NCBI RefSeq assembly: GCF_000003605.2 | Contig: NW_003130854.1 | Span: forward strand, 438,072 to 502,071 | DNA length: 64,000 bases | Reading direction: 5' to 3' | From: Saccoglossus kowalevskii | Lineage: Eukaryota > Hemichordata > Enteropneusta > Harrimaniidae | Shown: piece by piece, positions 37,801 to 50,779 of the stretch | Position numbering within the stretch: the first letter of the stretch is position 1 | Layout: each line of letters begins with the position of its first letter | Notes under the pieces: model-generated | Told to the model about the DNA's origin: nothing | Database searches by the model: none | The model's input: the letters and a program-made list of their open reading frames with translations, nothing else | Position numbers and translations under genes: made by a program

Positions 37801-39745
37801 CAATCTCCATTCAAAAAACAATTCCGCCCCCTCAGGTTTATCTGTTTTGTTTGGGATTATTGGTTGAAAGGTTACAACATATAGTAACTGTGACTATAGC
37901 TCTCTATAAATCTCCATGAGAAAATTAACCATGCATGAATCGTCTACGTGATTGAGTTGAATGTATTGCGCAATCTAAAACAACTGGGGATTTCCCACAT
38001 AGTTTTGTATGTACATGTTAGGGAACTTTTCATACATGTTTACACACATTATATACAGGGCTTGCAGTTTTGAAGGCATAAACTTCTGAAGATGAAAATT
38101 GTGACAGAAATATTTTGGAATATTCAGGTAGGGCATCTTGGCAAATGGCCTTCATGGGCCTGCCATATATAGCACAGACATGCACTTTGAATAAAAAGCA
38201 GGCATGCATTATGTTAGCCATTCTGTGTATTAGGCACTATGGAACACAATTCCTTGAAGAGTCACAGCTGGGCTTCCCCAAACCTATTCTCTTAAAAAAC
38301 TTCCCATTTAGCACTAAATTATATCTTTTAAATCAAGCGTGAAGCTAAATTCTGCAAACGTGACAGACTGTGTTTCACAGTGTAGCTTACATGCTGTACT
38401 ATAATTTGTTTTCAAATGGGATTTTTTAAAAGTTTACCAGTGTTACGGAAAACACAGCAATTTAGTCACTTGATTAGCCACAACTAATAATTTCAGGATA
38501 AAAATAGACTCTTTATTACCCAAAAGAGGAAGTCAATGCTGTAATAGTTCTAGTTTATACATGTATGACTGCTGTCTAAAATTTATCTTCACTAGTCAAA
38601 GTGTCAAGTCCCCCACTATACCCTGGCAGATTCTATTCAGCGAGTGCATGTTCATGTGCTTCAAACCATACATGCACAGTGGAACTCCCATGATGCACCT
38701 TGCTCCCTGTTGTGAAATATGAAATATATATCAAAATGGCTGAAACATAGCATAGTGCTGTGTGCTTGTATTTCATTGTTAATATGCATGATAGCCAACT
38801 TGCATTTTAATTTTCTAATGATAGAAATAATAACACCATAGTTTTGTTTAACCCTTACTGTACCTGGTCAAGTCAATGTAAAAGTACATTGGGCTGGTAG
38901 GATAAGGGTTAAATAGCATACCCTAACAACTGCCATTGCTTAGATATGACATACATTTGTACAAAAGATAAAAAGATCCAGCATAATGCTTAAAATTAAA
39001 TCAGGTGGTCCTCAGTTGCTGCGACTTAGCGTGTATCTTAGGATGGGCTAATATTTCCTTAGTTATTTCCTCACCCATGCTTGTTATTGTGTTGCCATGG
39101 TAATGAAACAATAGATAGCTTGTCATGTCAGTTCTCTCACCTGAGATCAATTATTCAAGTTTGTGTTTAATACTCAACTGTCTTGACAGATGGCATGCTA
39201 TTTACATTGTTAATTGTGTGAACAACAAACATTTCCACCATTCAGGATTCAGATCACTGGCTTGCACAGACATACATGGGAACTCAAGATGTCTGGCATT
39301 TAGTTTCATCATAGTCTCGCTAGAAGAATTTTCAGTTTCATGGATCTGATTTCTTTTTTTATGTTTTTGCCAAGTATTTAATATGTCAGGGACTGTTCAA
39401 GTTTTACACATGCAGTATTGTATAACATGGGGCATGAATCTGAATGGCTGACTGGCGATCATTTTAGTAATTACAAATGTTTCAGAACCAGGATGTCTTC
39501 AAAACTAGTGTATAGTAGGTTTCCTTAAGCCGTATTCATTTCATGTTTGGACTAATTTAGTGATTGATGCTACTAACATATTTTTGAAAGAGAAAAAAAT
39601 GGCTTACCCGAGTTTACCCAATTCAGATTTATTTTACAGCAAATTCTGTCTTCCATTCTAAGATGTAAAATACAGCTCACTTTACGAATATGAATCAATT
39701 TATAAGCAAGGCATAGATAGTTTCGCTATGTTTACTAGTTACTGG
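34850..39745. other. CpG-poor intronic DNA, nothing coding
   Basis: From about 34.87 kb CpG is rare and poly(A)/poly(T) and TG are frequent. Open frames of up to 107 codons (for example 35304-35627) are AT-driven. Only the TTAA hairpin at 38.85 kb stands out. Confidence 0.5.
38848..38912. mobile_element. Miniature TTAA-flanked hairpin (about 57 bp)
   Basis: TTAA at 38848-38851 and 38909-38912 enclose CCCTTACTGTACCTGG ... CTGGTAGGATAAGGG, whose ends pair with each other, and a central palindrome AATGTAAAAGTACATT. It could be an extremely deleted TTAA-type element or a chance hairpin. Confidence 0.4.
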
Positions 39746-39938
39746 TACTATAAAATACTTTATTTTAACTGCAATTAATTTTCGCTGAAAAGAGATTTTT
39801 GGCTGTTTTGTATGGAGTTTATTTTTACTGATTTTTGTTAAGTTGAATGTAAAATATAGTTAAACAGGTCTATTCACTGGATTTTATATTATTTGAATCA
39901 ACCTTAAATTCCAAATAAAAATAAAGTACTTTACAGTA
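39746..39938. mobile_element. TA-flanked inverted-repeat element, family 1, copy 1
   Basis: The left end TACTATAAAATACTTTATTT and the right end AAATAAAGTACTTTACAGTA are inverted copies flanked by TA. The interior (TTTTCGCTGAAAAG, GGCTGTTTTGTATGGAGTTT) matches the element at 59.42 kb. TA boundaries suggest a Tc1/mariner-type MITE. 193 bp, non-coding. Confidence 0.65.
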
Positions 39939-40958
39939 GCTGTCTCTCATGGGTGGGGATTGATTTAATACATGTAATTTGATCATTTCTTGTCCTAGAC
40001 ATTTCTGCCTAATACATATATAGTATATTATCTCCCACTGCTCATTCATTTCCCAGATGGTGGTTCAATACTGCATCCAATGCTCCCCTGTCGTTTTTAG
40101 ACCCACTAATTGCAATGGCAGTTGTGAAATCAACCTCTTTTATTCTGTGACTCCTACCCATTAGTGTAAAGAGATTTGCGTTTGACCCATGTGTATTGAT
40201 AGTACCAAGGGTCTGCTAAGTGTATAATGACACACTTGGAAGCATTACTTGTATAATGATTCATAATGTCAAAAATAGTTTGCTTATTATAAAATTGTGC
40301 GTGCAGTAGACATGACACATTTTGTCCTGTACAGTAATGTTACTTAGACATCCGGTTGCACATCTATCGTCAATTGGTCTGTACTCTATTTAATTAGATG
40401 GTCATAATCAATAAAAATAAAAATTTTATGGAGGTTGTCAGGTAGGCTCAGACCATATTAGTCCTCAAGGTCTAACTAATAAAAGATAACAAGAAACATC
40501 TATTGCATTCTGTATTATACCATTGCCTATATTTGGTCGTCATGTGATAACATGGCTGTACAAAATATACATTATTAGCTTGTCATAGTGAACTCTTCTT
40601 AGGTTCTGTGGGTTTTGCCCCTGCATGATGGTATACTTGTCAGTGACTAATTGTGTCTTCCACTCTTATACTGTATTTGTTTTATTGGATGCACATCTGT
40701 AATAAAAATGCATATAAACTGTAAATTACATAAATTGTATACTGGTTGATTAGAATATACCGGGAACTTATTTTGATTATAGACAGATCTATGTCATTTC
40801 CACTAATGCATACATCACTAATATGCCAAATGTGGTATTTGTGGACATGTGGAATTCTATGTTACAGAACTCATATTAAATATTGACACACAAAAACATT
40901 GCCAAATGGTGACTAGTATCTGCATCAGTGCTGTATCGATTTGCTGCAAAAAAGGTAG

Positions 40959-41391
40959 TAAGGCCAGACTTTTTTTATTCCTTGTTTCTCAAGTTTTTAT
41001 AAAGCAGTTTTTTTTGAGGAGGGCAAAAAAAAAAAAAATTAATTTTTTTTTCCATTAGATTTGTGTGATTCTCAAAGAATTGTAAGTGAGATCATTGATC
41101 GGAGAGAAGAAATGAAATAAAATTTTATTCCATGTATAACCTTGTTTCTCATCTGCGCAAGACTTCGTAACTTTTATCATAATACTCCCACGAAAATGCA
41201 ACTTGGGTTTGTTATGCGGCGGGCGGAAAAAAAAATTAAGATAAAAATAAGTTTTTTTTAGCAATTTTTTGCACTTACAAGTCGGCGGGCGTGAGAAATT
41301 ACTCTGAAATAAAATTTTATTTTTATTTCATTTTCGGCTCCTGTTCATTCAGCGGGTTCGCGAAACAAGGGATAATAAAAGTCTGGCCTAA
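40959..41391. mobile_element. TAA-flanked inverted-repeat element, PIF/Harbinger-type MITE
   Basis: TAA at 40959-40961 and 41389-41391 flank 427 bp that begins GGCCAGACTTTTTTTATTCC and ends GGGATAATAAAAGTCTGGCC, about 27 bp of inverted repeat running into CTTGTTTC/GAAACAAG. A 3-bp TAA/TTA duplication is typical of PIF/Harbinger. Inside, CGGCGGGCG occurs twice (about 41219 and 41283) and AAATAAAATTTTATT twice. No transposase. Confidence 0.75.
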
Positions 41392-42506
41392 ATGAAATAA
41401 CAAAAATTACAACATAGGTGGAATTGACCATAGCTAATTTGCATAGAAATAAGTCATTTTGTGCTCATTTATTCTCCCAAAATGTATTGGTACATGTATG
41501 AATTTATTTGCTGCAAGCTATGCATTATGGGTTTGGCCAAGAGTGTTTTCTGGTGTACTTACAATGTGTTGATAGTACAGTGTGTCATAATATCTGCAGT
41601 ACTGTATCAGTATAACAGGTGATATTGTGCTCATCAGTGTTGTTGCATGCAGCCCGACTGCTTTCTCGTATTGAATTGACTTTTATTTCTTTATGGATTT
41701 TATTATCAATTGCTTGATAATTAGTTTTTGTTCAAAATTATTTATAGAAAAATATGAAATTTTGATGGAGGTTGCTATCATTGTGTACATTTTTCATTAC
41801 ACTAATGGTATGTATAATTCATGCATCATTTTAATATTAACAGGGATCATCCATTTTAGTTGTAAGGAGGGGCAGAAGAAATGCATAAACCGTGTTGTCC
41901 ATTCAGAATATTACCTACCTACCCTCTAAGAAAATGGAATGATCAATTGTAATTTGCCATTAAGGGGTTACTGTTGGGTCTAGGTGTGAATAGAATTTTT
42001 GTTATTCATATTGAGTGAGGCTATAGAGCTGATGAAAAAAATATGAAGGCAGGTCAACTATATATAAATATCATTGTGGCTATAGAGTATTTGCACATAT
42101 TTTCCCACCCACAAGTTGAGTTTTGTTATAAATATACTTTGACTGTATGCCCACAGCATGCATATATTTAATCACACCAAAATTAATCGTTGTCCAGGGT
42201 CAACTTTCTTTCAGTCCTGAGTTCATTTATTTTGATATGTTTTTTTTTATTGAATTACCCTGAATGGAAAAAGTGTCCAAGTGACTGACGGAACGCATTT
42301 ATTGTGACTCGTTTGTCATTTCCCATGAAAGCAAGAACCCATTAAATTCACTTCACATGTATCACTTCTTCTCTTCATTAAAATAGTCTCATGAAAAAAA
42401 GTTCAGAAATGCCACACAGGGCATCACCTAGTGCCAAACTGTTTACGTTAACTATATATGACTGTAATAGTTGAAAATCTTGATGTTACTGTATTTCCTC
42501 TATTAT

Positions 42507-42562
42507 AAGTGCATGTGAATTTTCATTTCTCACCAAGTGCATGTGAATTTTCATTTCTCACT
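42507..42562. repeat. 28-bp tandem duplication
   Basis: AAGTGCATGTGAATTTTCAT then TTCTCACC occurs at 42507 and again at 42535 with one base different. The preceding TTTCCTCTATTATAAG is similar to sequence at 48.19 and 49.56 kb, so this may be part of a dispersed repeat. Confidence 0.8.
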
Positions 42563-44651
42563 AAGGCACTTTGGCAGATAAAAACTTAACAACCAATTAA
42601 TTACATTTGGCAGTTTTTTTTCTTGGCACCAAAATGCCTATACGCTTAATGTAAACTGTTTAATTTTCACTGCTTGAAAGTTTTGTATTTTGATGATTTA
42701 TTTGTTTTTATGACTTCACGTCTTTGAGACACCAAAGAAATAATTTCATGATTTTCACTATATCTCATTGAAGTTATGAAAATGTGTTGATCTCAAAATA
42801 AAAAGCATTTTTATTTTGTTACAATAGAAATAATAATAATGAACATATCAATAATGTCTGTTGTCACTTTTTTAGACAATAACGATAAAGCATGTCTTAC
42901 ATTTTTGAAGATGCCTGGGGAGCATGTGTTGTGTTGTATCACCAGAGATATGCATCTTCCTATTTGAGCAAATATTTAGTATTGGGAGTTTGTATTCAAA
43001 GTATATGCCTGTAAAATAAATTAAAGAATAACACAGCTTGTTTTCATATTTCAAGAAAACATGTATAAAGTCCATTAAAAATCTAGTGTAGATGACACAA
43101 GCTGAGATAAATCTTAACAGTTCTCTTCATGCAGAATTCCTGGTTCCTGCTCATTATACAGACATTATAATTGGTATGGACTAAGGGGTTAACCATTGAA
43201 ACCATGGGGGTGGCTGGAAAAGTGTGACCAGTGCAAATATATTTTTCATTGTGTCTTATCTGTACATTCTTATTTTCTCTGAATGTGCCAACTGTTTCTC
43301 CCTGCACAGCCTTGCATGCAATTTTTTTTTTCTCTTGGTGTCTTCTTTCAACAAATCTTCTAGAATTCCAATGATTTCAAATGGTGTATCCCTAATTTGT
43401 ATCTAGTGCATATTTGTTATTATTCCAAACACAGTTTGCTGCTATTAATAAGGTTGACCCTAAACCTACATACATGTAGTTCATTCTGTTAATAACAAAT
43501 TAACATTTAGTCTGTCCATGATTAACTTTTTATTTCCTAAAAACAGTTCTTGAATTTCAATTGCTGCTACCGCTTATTCTAAAATGGTTACAGTACCCAT
43601 GTTCAATTCAAGTTACCGGTACCATGTTTGCTCTACTTGCACATATTTAAGGTTGTGTTGTGTCACTCATATAGCTTTTAACCTATGAAATAAAGACAAC
43701 AAATTCATCAGTTTTTTTTGTTTCAAAAGTGTTGATTATTTTGTTGTTTTAACAAGGTATAAATAATTTTTTTTATTAGAAAACCTGTCAAACTACAAAA
43801 AATGGACATTTTCCAATTGGAATTTGTAATGCAAATAAAACATATATATATTAACCATCAGAATTCATAAGAATTAACAACAACCAGGAATATCCATTTC
43901 ATGAATATACGATAATATACGCCAGTACAAGTAGCTAGATCATATTTTGAAATATAATGAAACCTTTGTACCATAGAAACCAACAGTTAATGGATACAAA
44001 ACATTTGTCATAGGTATTTGATCCATTAATTTTTGTGGGAAAAGTACATGTAGCATATTTTTTTTATCCATAAAACATAAAATGAAACCACATTGTAAAA
44101 TTCAAGGGAGTTAGATGATTCGTGTTAATTTTAGTCAATTTACCTTATGAAAATAAATGACGCATGTATTATAGTCAAAATAAATTATATTTTTATGATC
44201 TAACAAATAAATACAGTTTTAGGTTTATGTGGGTTTCTTATACCGGTATATCAATGACATCTAGCAAATATGGTATTAACTTTTTGAGATGTCTTTTTCC
44301 CTAAACTACTTTTACCTGAAAATAATAAATATATAAAATTATTTATTGCTTTGTATTAATGGTCATACCCCTTCAAAAAACCACATAATAATGAAGCGAT
44401 TTAAATAGTATTTTATAAATATTGAATAGTATTTTACAAAATATGACCTTGTCTAACCAATCTTTTCATGTAGATGTAAACAGCCAATTAAAATGTTGAA
44501 TAAAAAATTACTATAAACTGCTACAGTATTGTGCAATTAGATATTTGTTTCTCTGAGATACAGGAAGTCACAGAGACTTTTGTCAATTTTCGACCTTGTA
44601 TAAAGTATGTTTAAATTGTCAATTCATAGAAAATATTAGCTTCAAAAATTG

Positions 44652-44699
44652 AGGGTATACATTGTGTATATGTTGTGAGGGTATACTTTGTGTATATGG
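44652..44699. repeat. 27-bp tandem duplication
   Basis: GAGGGTATACATTGTGTATA is followed 27 bp on by GAGGGTATACTTTGTGTATA. Confidence 0.75.
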
Positions 44700-45189
44700 A
44701 TTTTCCTTTCTGCGTACAAAAATAGAAACGAAACAATGTATATGATCTCCCAATTTATTTGTTTATACTGGTACATGGAGCAGGAGGTTATGTTTATTTT
44801 GAAAATTGAGGACAACTGAGTTCAAGGCCAAAACAGATTACAAAAAGTGCAGAAGGATTCACTAATTGGCACAGGGATGAAAATACAGATTTGTATCTTG
44901 CCAGGTTATGATGTACAGATATAAGTTGCTATAGTAACATATTTTTCAATTTCAGTTATGTTATGTTATGACATGGAAGTTGAAAATAAGTTGTTGAAAT
45001 CGAGAGGCAGGTGTGCTACAGGAGCTCAGACACACAGAGGAGAGGAGAGGAGAGTTGTTGATTTTATCCCCAGCCGGTCGACTTATAGGAATTTTGTATT
45101 ACATTGAACGATACACTTGAAATTACAATACTGTTTTCGTATATTAGATTTGTAATCTCATTTGTGGTGCATATTTATTACTTTTGCAT

Positions 45190-46927
45190 CACACATCGAA
45201 TAACATCACATATTTACATTGTACATTGATTTCATTTGTGTTGCACATTTATTGCCTTTGCATCACATCACATATTTGCATTGCACGTTGATCACATATA
45301 TGCATTGCACATTGATTTCCTTTGTGCATCACATTGAATTGCATCACATTGCATCGCATCACATATTTACATTGCATATTAATCTCATTTGTGTTGCACA
45401 TTTATCGCCTTTGCATCACACATCACATCACATATTTACATTGCACATTAACCTCATTTGTGTTGCACATTTATCGCCTTTGCATCACACATCACATCAC
45501 ATCACATATTTACATTGCACATTAATCTCATTTGTGTTGCACATTTATCGCCTTTGCATCACACATCGCATCACATCACATATTTACATTGCACATTAAT
45601 CTCATTTGTGTTGCACATTTATCGCCTTTGCATCACACATCACATCACATCACATATTTACATTGCACATTAATCTCATTTGTGGTGCACATTTATCGCC
45701 TTTGCATCACACATCGCATCACATCACATACTTACATTGCACTTTGATTTCATTTTTGGTGCACATTTATCGCCTTTGCATCACACATCACATCACATAT
45801 TTACATTGCACATTAACCTCATTTGTGGTGCACATTTATCGCCTTTGCATCACACATCGCATCACATCACATATTTACATTGCAACTTAATCTCATTTGT
45901 GTTGCACATTTATCGCCTTTGCATCACACATCACATCACATCACATCACATATTTACATTGCACATTAATCTCATTTGTGGTGCACATTTATCGCCTTTG
46001 CATCACACATCACATCACATACTTACATTGCACTTTGATTTCATTTTTGGTGCACATTTATCGCCTTTGCATCACACATCACATCACATATTTACATTGC
46101 ACATTAACCTCATTTGTGGTGCACATTTATCGCCTTTGCATCACACATCGCATCACATCACATATTTACATTGCAACTTAATCTCATTTGTGTTGCACAT
46201 TTATCGCCTTTGCATCACACATCACATCACATATTTACATTGCACATTAATCTCATTTGTGGTGCACATTTATCGCCTTTGCATCACACATCGCATCACA
46301 TCACATATTTACATTGCACTTTGATTTCATTTTTGGTGCACATTTATCGCCTTTGCATCACACATCGCATCACATCACATATTTACATTGCAACTTAATC
46401 TCATTTGTGTTGCACATTTATCGCCTTTGCATCACACATCACATCACATCACATATTTACATTGCACATTAATCTCATTTGTGGTGCACATTCATCACCT
46501 TTGCATCACACATCGCATCATATCACATATTTACATTGCACATTAATCTCATTTGTGGTGCACATTTATCACCTTTGCATCACACATCGCATCATATCAC
46601 ATATTTACATTGCACATTAATCTCATTTGTGGTGCACATTTATCGCCTTTGCATCACACATTGCATTGCATCACATCACATATTTACATTGCACATTAAT
46701 CTCATTTGTGGTACACATTTATCGCCTTTACATCACGCATCGCAACACTTCACATATTTATATATTTACATTATTCTTATTTGTGATGCATATTTATTGC
46801 CTTTGCCTCTCACATCCCATCACATCACATATTTACATTGCACATTAATCTCATTTGTGGTGCACATTTATCGCCTTTGCATCACACATCGCATCACATC
46901 ACATACTTACATTGCACTTTGATTTCA
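45190..46927. repeat. Satellite/minisatellite array, unit about 74 bp, ending in an assembly gap
   Basis: About 23 units run from roughly 45190 to the gap at 46928. The consensus contains CATTGCACATTAATCTCATT, TGTGKTGCACATTTATCGCC and TTTGCATCACACATCGCATC, followed by a variable number of CATCA pentamers, so units are 69-79 bp. The first few units are diverged and the rest very similar. Because unit length is often 74 (not a multiple of 3) and stops are rare, long open frames of repeats such as ...SPLHHTSHHITYLHC... arise on the + strand; they are not genes. True array length is unknown because of the gap. Confidence 0.9.
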
Positions 46928-46977
46928 NNNNNNNNNNNNNNNNNNNNNNNNNNNNNNNNNNNNNNNNNNNNNNNNNN
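46928..46977. other. Assembly gap, 50 N, cutting the satellite array
   Basis: The satellite runs straight into the gap and is absent on its other side, so the gap is a collapsed or unassembled part of the array; 50 N is probably a placeholder length. Confidence 1.
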
Positions 46978-48330
46978 AAACATTTCCCCCTGAACACATT
47001 TTCCAGTGAAAATGCTATTTCCCTCACACTCTATTGAGACACATCACAGTGAAAATTGGATTCACATGTAATGCTTGAAAACATGTCAGCAAAAATAAAT
47101 TAAGTGAAATTCTACGTGACTTCATAAGAGTTGGAAATGAACAAATTACACCCGACCCTACCACTCCATACACAATGTAAACTACACCCCAAAACATCCT
47201 TTCGCCCATGGGTACTATCGTGTTTCACCAGTGTATTCTATTTGACTTCAGGAGAAATTGAAATAAACAAATTAATTATAATTTCAGCCTCTAGTTGAGC
47301 ACTGATTAAATCATAAACTACCTCGTCTTTATGTCAACTTTAAGTTATTCATTGCCTACATCAGTGACTTCAAAATATATGTTTCAATCCCAAGAATTTA
47401 ACTCGCTGTTAATTGCATGGGAGTGCCAGTCTTTCATGAATTTCTATTGTCATGTCAATTTCTTGCGATTACTGGGAACATGAAGCTGTAACTAAATCCT
47501 GGTATAAGCACCGGTTAGGCAGGCTTGAACTATGCATGTGAAGCCACCTGAGAGGTATATTTAATCCAATAGATTTCTCATTGTTTGGTAACTATTTGCT
47601 GCAAATGCAGCAAAAATCAATATAAAAATATTACCCACACAGCATTCTACAGGTTACTTGTTGTTGTTTATAGGTGGAGTTAATGCTTTTTTATGTGCCA
47701 CACAGATACTTCTCCATACATTGTGTCACACGTACAAATATAGTTGTATGATGCGTAATGTTCTTAAAGGAAATATATTCCTTGTATTCTTATCATTGAT
47801 AATCAATTTTCGTGCCATGACCTGCAACTGTTTGCGTACGGTCAGTTGGAATCAACAGAGATTCTCAGAAATTGGTGTGTGAAATGTCTGTGTTCACAAT
47901 CTGTCAGATTACTGTATACTAAAGCAAAAGTGGTGATCCAAGTCTGGAGTTTAGCAACCCTCTCATTTGTAAAAGTTACACAGAATGAATGATTTTATCA
48001 ATTTACATGTACTCTAATTTAATTACAGTATTTGTAAATGGCGCTGTGACTCAATGTTTTTTGGATCCATGTGAAATTTTTTCAACTGCAAAATTCATGA
48101 TATTCACTGACTCACAGAATTAATGAAATTGATTTTAATATATATAGCAAAGTGTATGAGTAGTATGTATTTGCTTTTTAGAGGCGCTTCTCTAATAGAA
48201 GTGCATATGAACACTAAATTGCATTAATTGTACTCTGAATCATTGAAAAATATTAGCTACTATTAGAACAAATGCAATAATATAATTTTTTTTTTTTAAA
48301 TTATGATTTGTGAAAAATAAGGAAGTGAAA
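46978..48330. other. CpG-poor intronic DNA
   Basis: Unique-looking sequence after the gap; no satellite continues here. A fragment with CTCTAATAGAAGTGCAT at about 48190 is related to the hairpin element at 48.33 kb. Confidence 0.45.
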
Positions 48331-48516
48331 CTCCCGTAAAATCTGTATTAGAAGCCGCACCCCTAATAGAAGTCGCACCAATTCTTTTTGAATAATTGAG
48401 AACCAAAAATTCATCATTTCTCATATGTGTAGATGCTCTAATAGAAGCCGCATCCCCCGTGTTGTATTGTACTATTTTAATAGAAGCCGCGGCTTCTAAT
48501 ACAGATTTTACAGTGT
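48331..48516. mobile_element. Inverted-repeat element with TAATAGAAGCCGC units
   Basis: Perfect 23-bp arms: GTAAAATCTGTATTAGAAGC-CGC at 48336-48358 and its complement at 48489-48511. Between them TAATAGAAGYCGCA occurs at about 48362, 48434 and 48478. Related words (TAATAGAAGTGCAT) lie at about 48196. The right arm adjoins a self-complementary GAAGCCGCGGCTTC. MITE-like, superfamily unknown. Confidence 0.65.
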
Positions 48517-49770
48517 AGGAGATGCTGTTTCCTGAAATTATTATTGTTATTATTATTACATATTAACTCTTAAACTTACTTGTCTGAAATGTGTATTACA
48601 TTTATTATGGTGTGTTATGGTATGTTACTATTCAGTTTTATTTGTCTGATGGTATAGGACTACTTTTAGTGTTGTCAAGCCCTGGCTATTAGTGGATATA
48701 TGTGATTTAGAATTGCAGACCTGCAATGTATTTACATATGGTTGACATTCAACCTTTGGTCAAATAGTAAACTGTTATGTCTAGCAGCTAGTACCTTTTA
48801 TACATTCAAGTCATGCATTTTGAATCTATACAAGTTGCAGATTGAATTGAAAAGGCAGACATTTTGAATCTTAAAAAAAAATACTTAGCTAGCTATTCTA
48901 ATTGTTAATAGCTTGTTGATTTACTAGAGCACTGTACCAATGTCGTAATAATACAATGTGAACTGTATCTCACCTTTCCCCCTTACAGTGTGTATAACAT
49001 TGTTTTTATGTGGGCGGATCTCATGTGGTGTCACATTGTATCTATTATTGAATTACAATAACAGTAAATGTATTTCATATTTGTCAGACATCTTGAGCTA
49101 TTTGGGCTAGAGAAACTGAAAATAATAATAATCAAGCTATGAATTTTCACTCAGTGAACACAAATACTATTTGTATAGAAAGAAAATTTCATGTTTTCTT
49201 GAGTATGACAGTCATGGTTAGTCATCAACAAATGAATGTACATAATTATGCAGCAAATTGATGGTTTCACAGTAAATTTTAATTCATGGAAAATATTAAA
49301 GTTAAAATTTGCTAATTGCATTGACAACCTAATTATGTAATATTGCAAACATTTCAAGTAGCGAAAGTTCAACTGTTTACATCAAGGTTTTAAAGTATTT
49401 GTATTTTAATTAGGTGATAATTGTCTTCAATGCTAATAATAATAACTACAGTATTATTATGTCACCATGGTACTGTAGACAAAACATAAATATTTAGTAC
49501 TGACAAAACATTATACTTTGTGTATAACGATAACAAATTATAATTTGTAAAACTATTGTATTTCCTCTGATATTAATGCATAGAATTCCATAAATAACAG
49601 ACATGTCTGTGGTTGTGTTTTAAGATTCAGCATGCACTGTGGTCAAAATAAGACATAATGAATGCATGTAATTTTTGGTTTATGTGAGCTTCTACATTTT
49701 TTTCTTTGTTGAAAAATAAGGCTGTATTTGAATATGTTCTGACTACATACATTTACTGACAAATACACAA

Positions 49771-49869
49771 GGATAGGATAGGATAGGATAGGATATTTTA
49801 TTTGGAACGTACACAAAAACAATGCTTGAGTAAAGTCCAACGTAAGAAATATACAGTATCACAACTAAT
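49771..49869 (-). mobile_element. 3' UTR and pentamer tail of the LINE
   Basis: Downstream of the LINE stop codon (minus strand) is about 75 bp of 3' UTR, ending in five copies of a pentamer seen on the + strand as GGATA (49771-49794). LINEs of several clades end in a short tandem repeat instead of poly(A). The order stop, short UTR, tail supports a genuine insertion end. Confidence 0.65.
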
Positions 49870-50237
49870 CTAAAATAATTTTAAAATCTGAAAAACAAAA
49901 TTAGCTAAAATACTACAAATATATTTGTCTACACTAGAGAAAACATTAATAAACAATTCTCCATTTGGTAATGTTTGATAGTCAGGTGAGTATTTGAACA
50001 ATGTATAGAGGAATTTTTTTCTGTGTTCAGAAAAACTGTCACAATGAAAAAGTAATGTTTTTCATCACCCACATCCTTAGAGTCACATTTGTTACATACC
50101 CTGTCAATTTTATTTATTCCCCTGTGACGACCTATTTCAATTGGCAAGAAGTGGGCTGAAATACGAAATTTGGTTAATGCTACTCTGTGTTTTTTGTTTT
50201 TTATATCATCCAAGTATTTTTCAAATACAATATGCAT
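49870..50237 (-). pseudogene. LINE 3' end, C-terminal domain of a non-LTR retrotransposon, minus strand
   Basis: The minus-strand translation reads KYLDDIKNKKHRVALTKFRI, then SAHFLPIEIGRHRGINKIDR, then VCNKCDSKDVGDEKHYFF. This matches the C-terminal zinc-knuckle region of many animal LINEs (KFRISAHxLxIExGR....R.CxxC...DExHF). After a frameshift near 50055 it continues as DSFSEHRKKFLYTLFKYSPD and ends at a TAG (complement of 49870-49872). The rest of the element (endonuclease, reverse transcriptase) is missing, typical of 5' truncation. It lies antisense in the inferred YPEL intron. Confidence 0.75.
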
Positions 50238-50779
50238 GCATTGTCTACTGATCTTTATTAACTTCCAAACTAACTATGAGAATCAGTACAGCTGATAACT
50301 TGTTATTATCATACCTTCACAAATTATGGATTTCTTATCAAATTCTTCACCGTGGGGGAGCAGAAATTCCCTCCTAGGCAGTGGATGACATTCAGAAAAT
50401 AAAATAAGTAAATGGTTTGATAATGGTCTGAGTATAGTGGATATTGTGCACGATGTTTTGTGATGAATCCTTTTGAATTGAGTAATGGCAATTTGATCTG
50501 AGAACTGTCTGCTGATGTACCTAATCATTCTTTGGAAATGTTAAAGGTGATTACAAAATCAAGCAGCATGGGCAATATCACATGTAATTCTGTCTCAAAT
50601 TTGTCCATTTGACAGCATAGTATGGAGAGTTTAAAACACTTACACTGTACTACTGTAAAATCTCGGCTGTCAAGTGCATACCTTATGAAAAGTCTAAAAA
50701 ATATATTAACTGAAAACTCTATACCAGTCTCTGTGGTCTATCACAAATATATGTACCGATATAAGTGACCTAATTGATC

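Larger units (their letters stand above)
41392..45189. other. CpG-poor intronic DNA, minor tandem repeats only
   Basis: Contains the 28-bp and 27-bp duplications and a GGAGA run near 45036-45055. No other feature recognised. Confidence 0.5.

Noticed and set aside
45219-46922. Long overlapping open frames (up to 214 codons) with SPLHHTSHH-like repeats
   Set aside because: They are the 74-bp satellite read in all three frames; each frame gives the same peptide after a 74-bp shift, with no independent coding signal.
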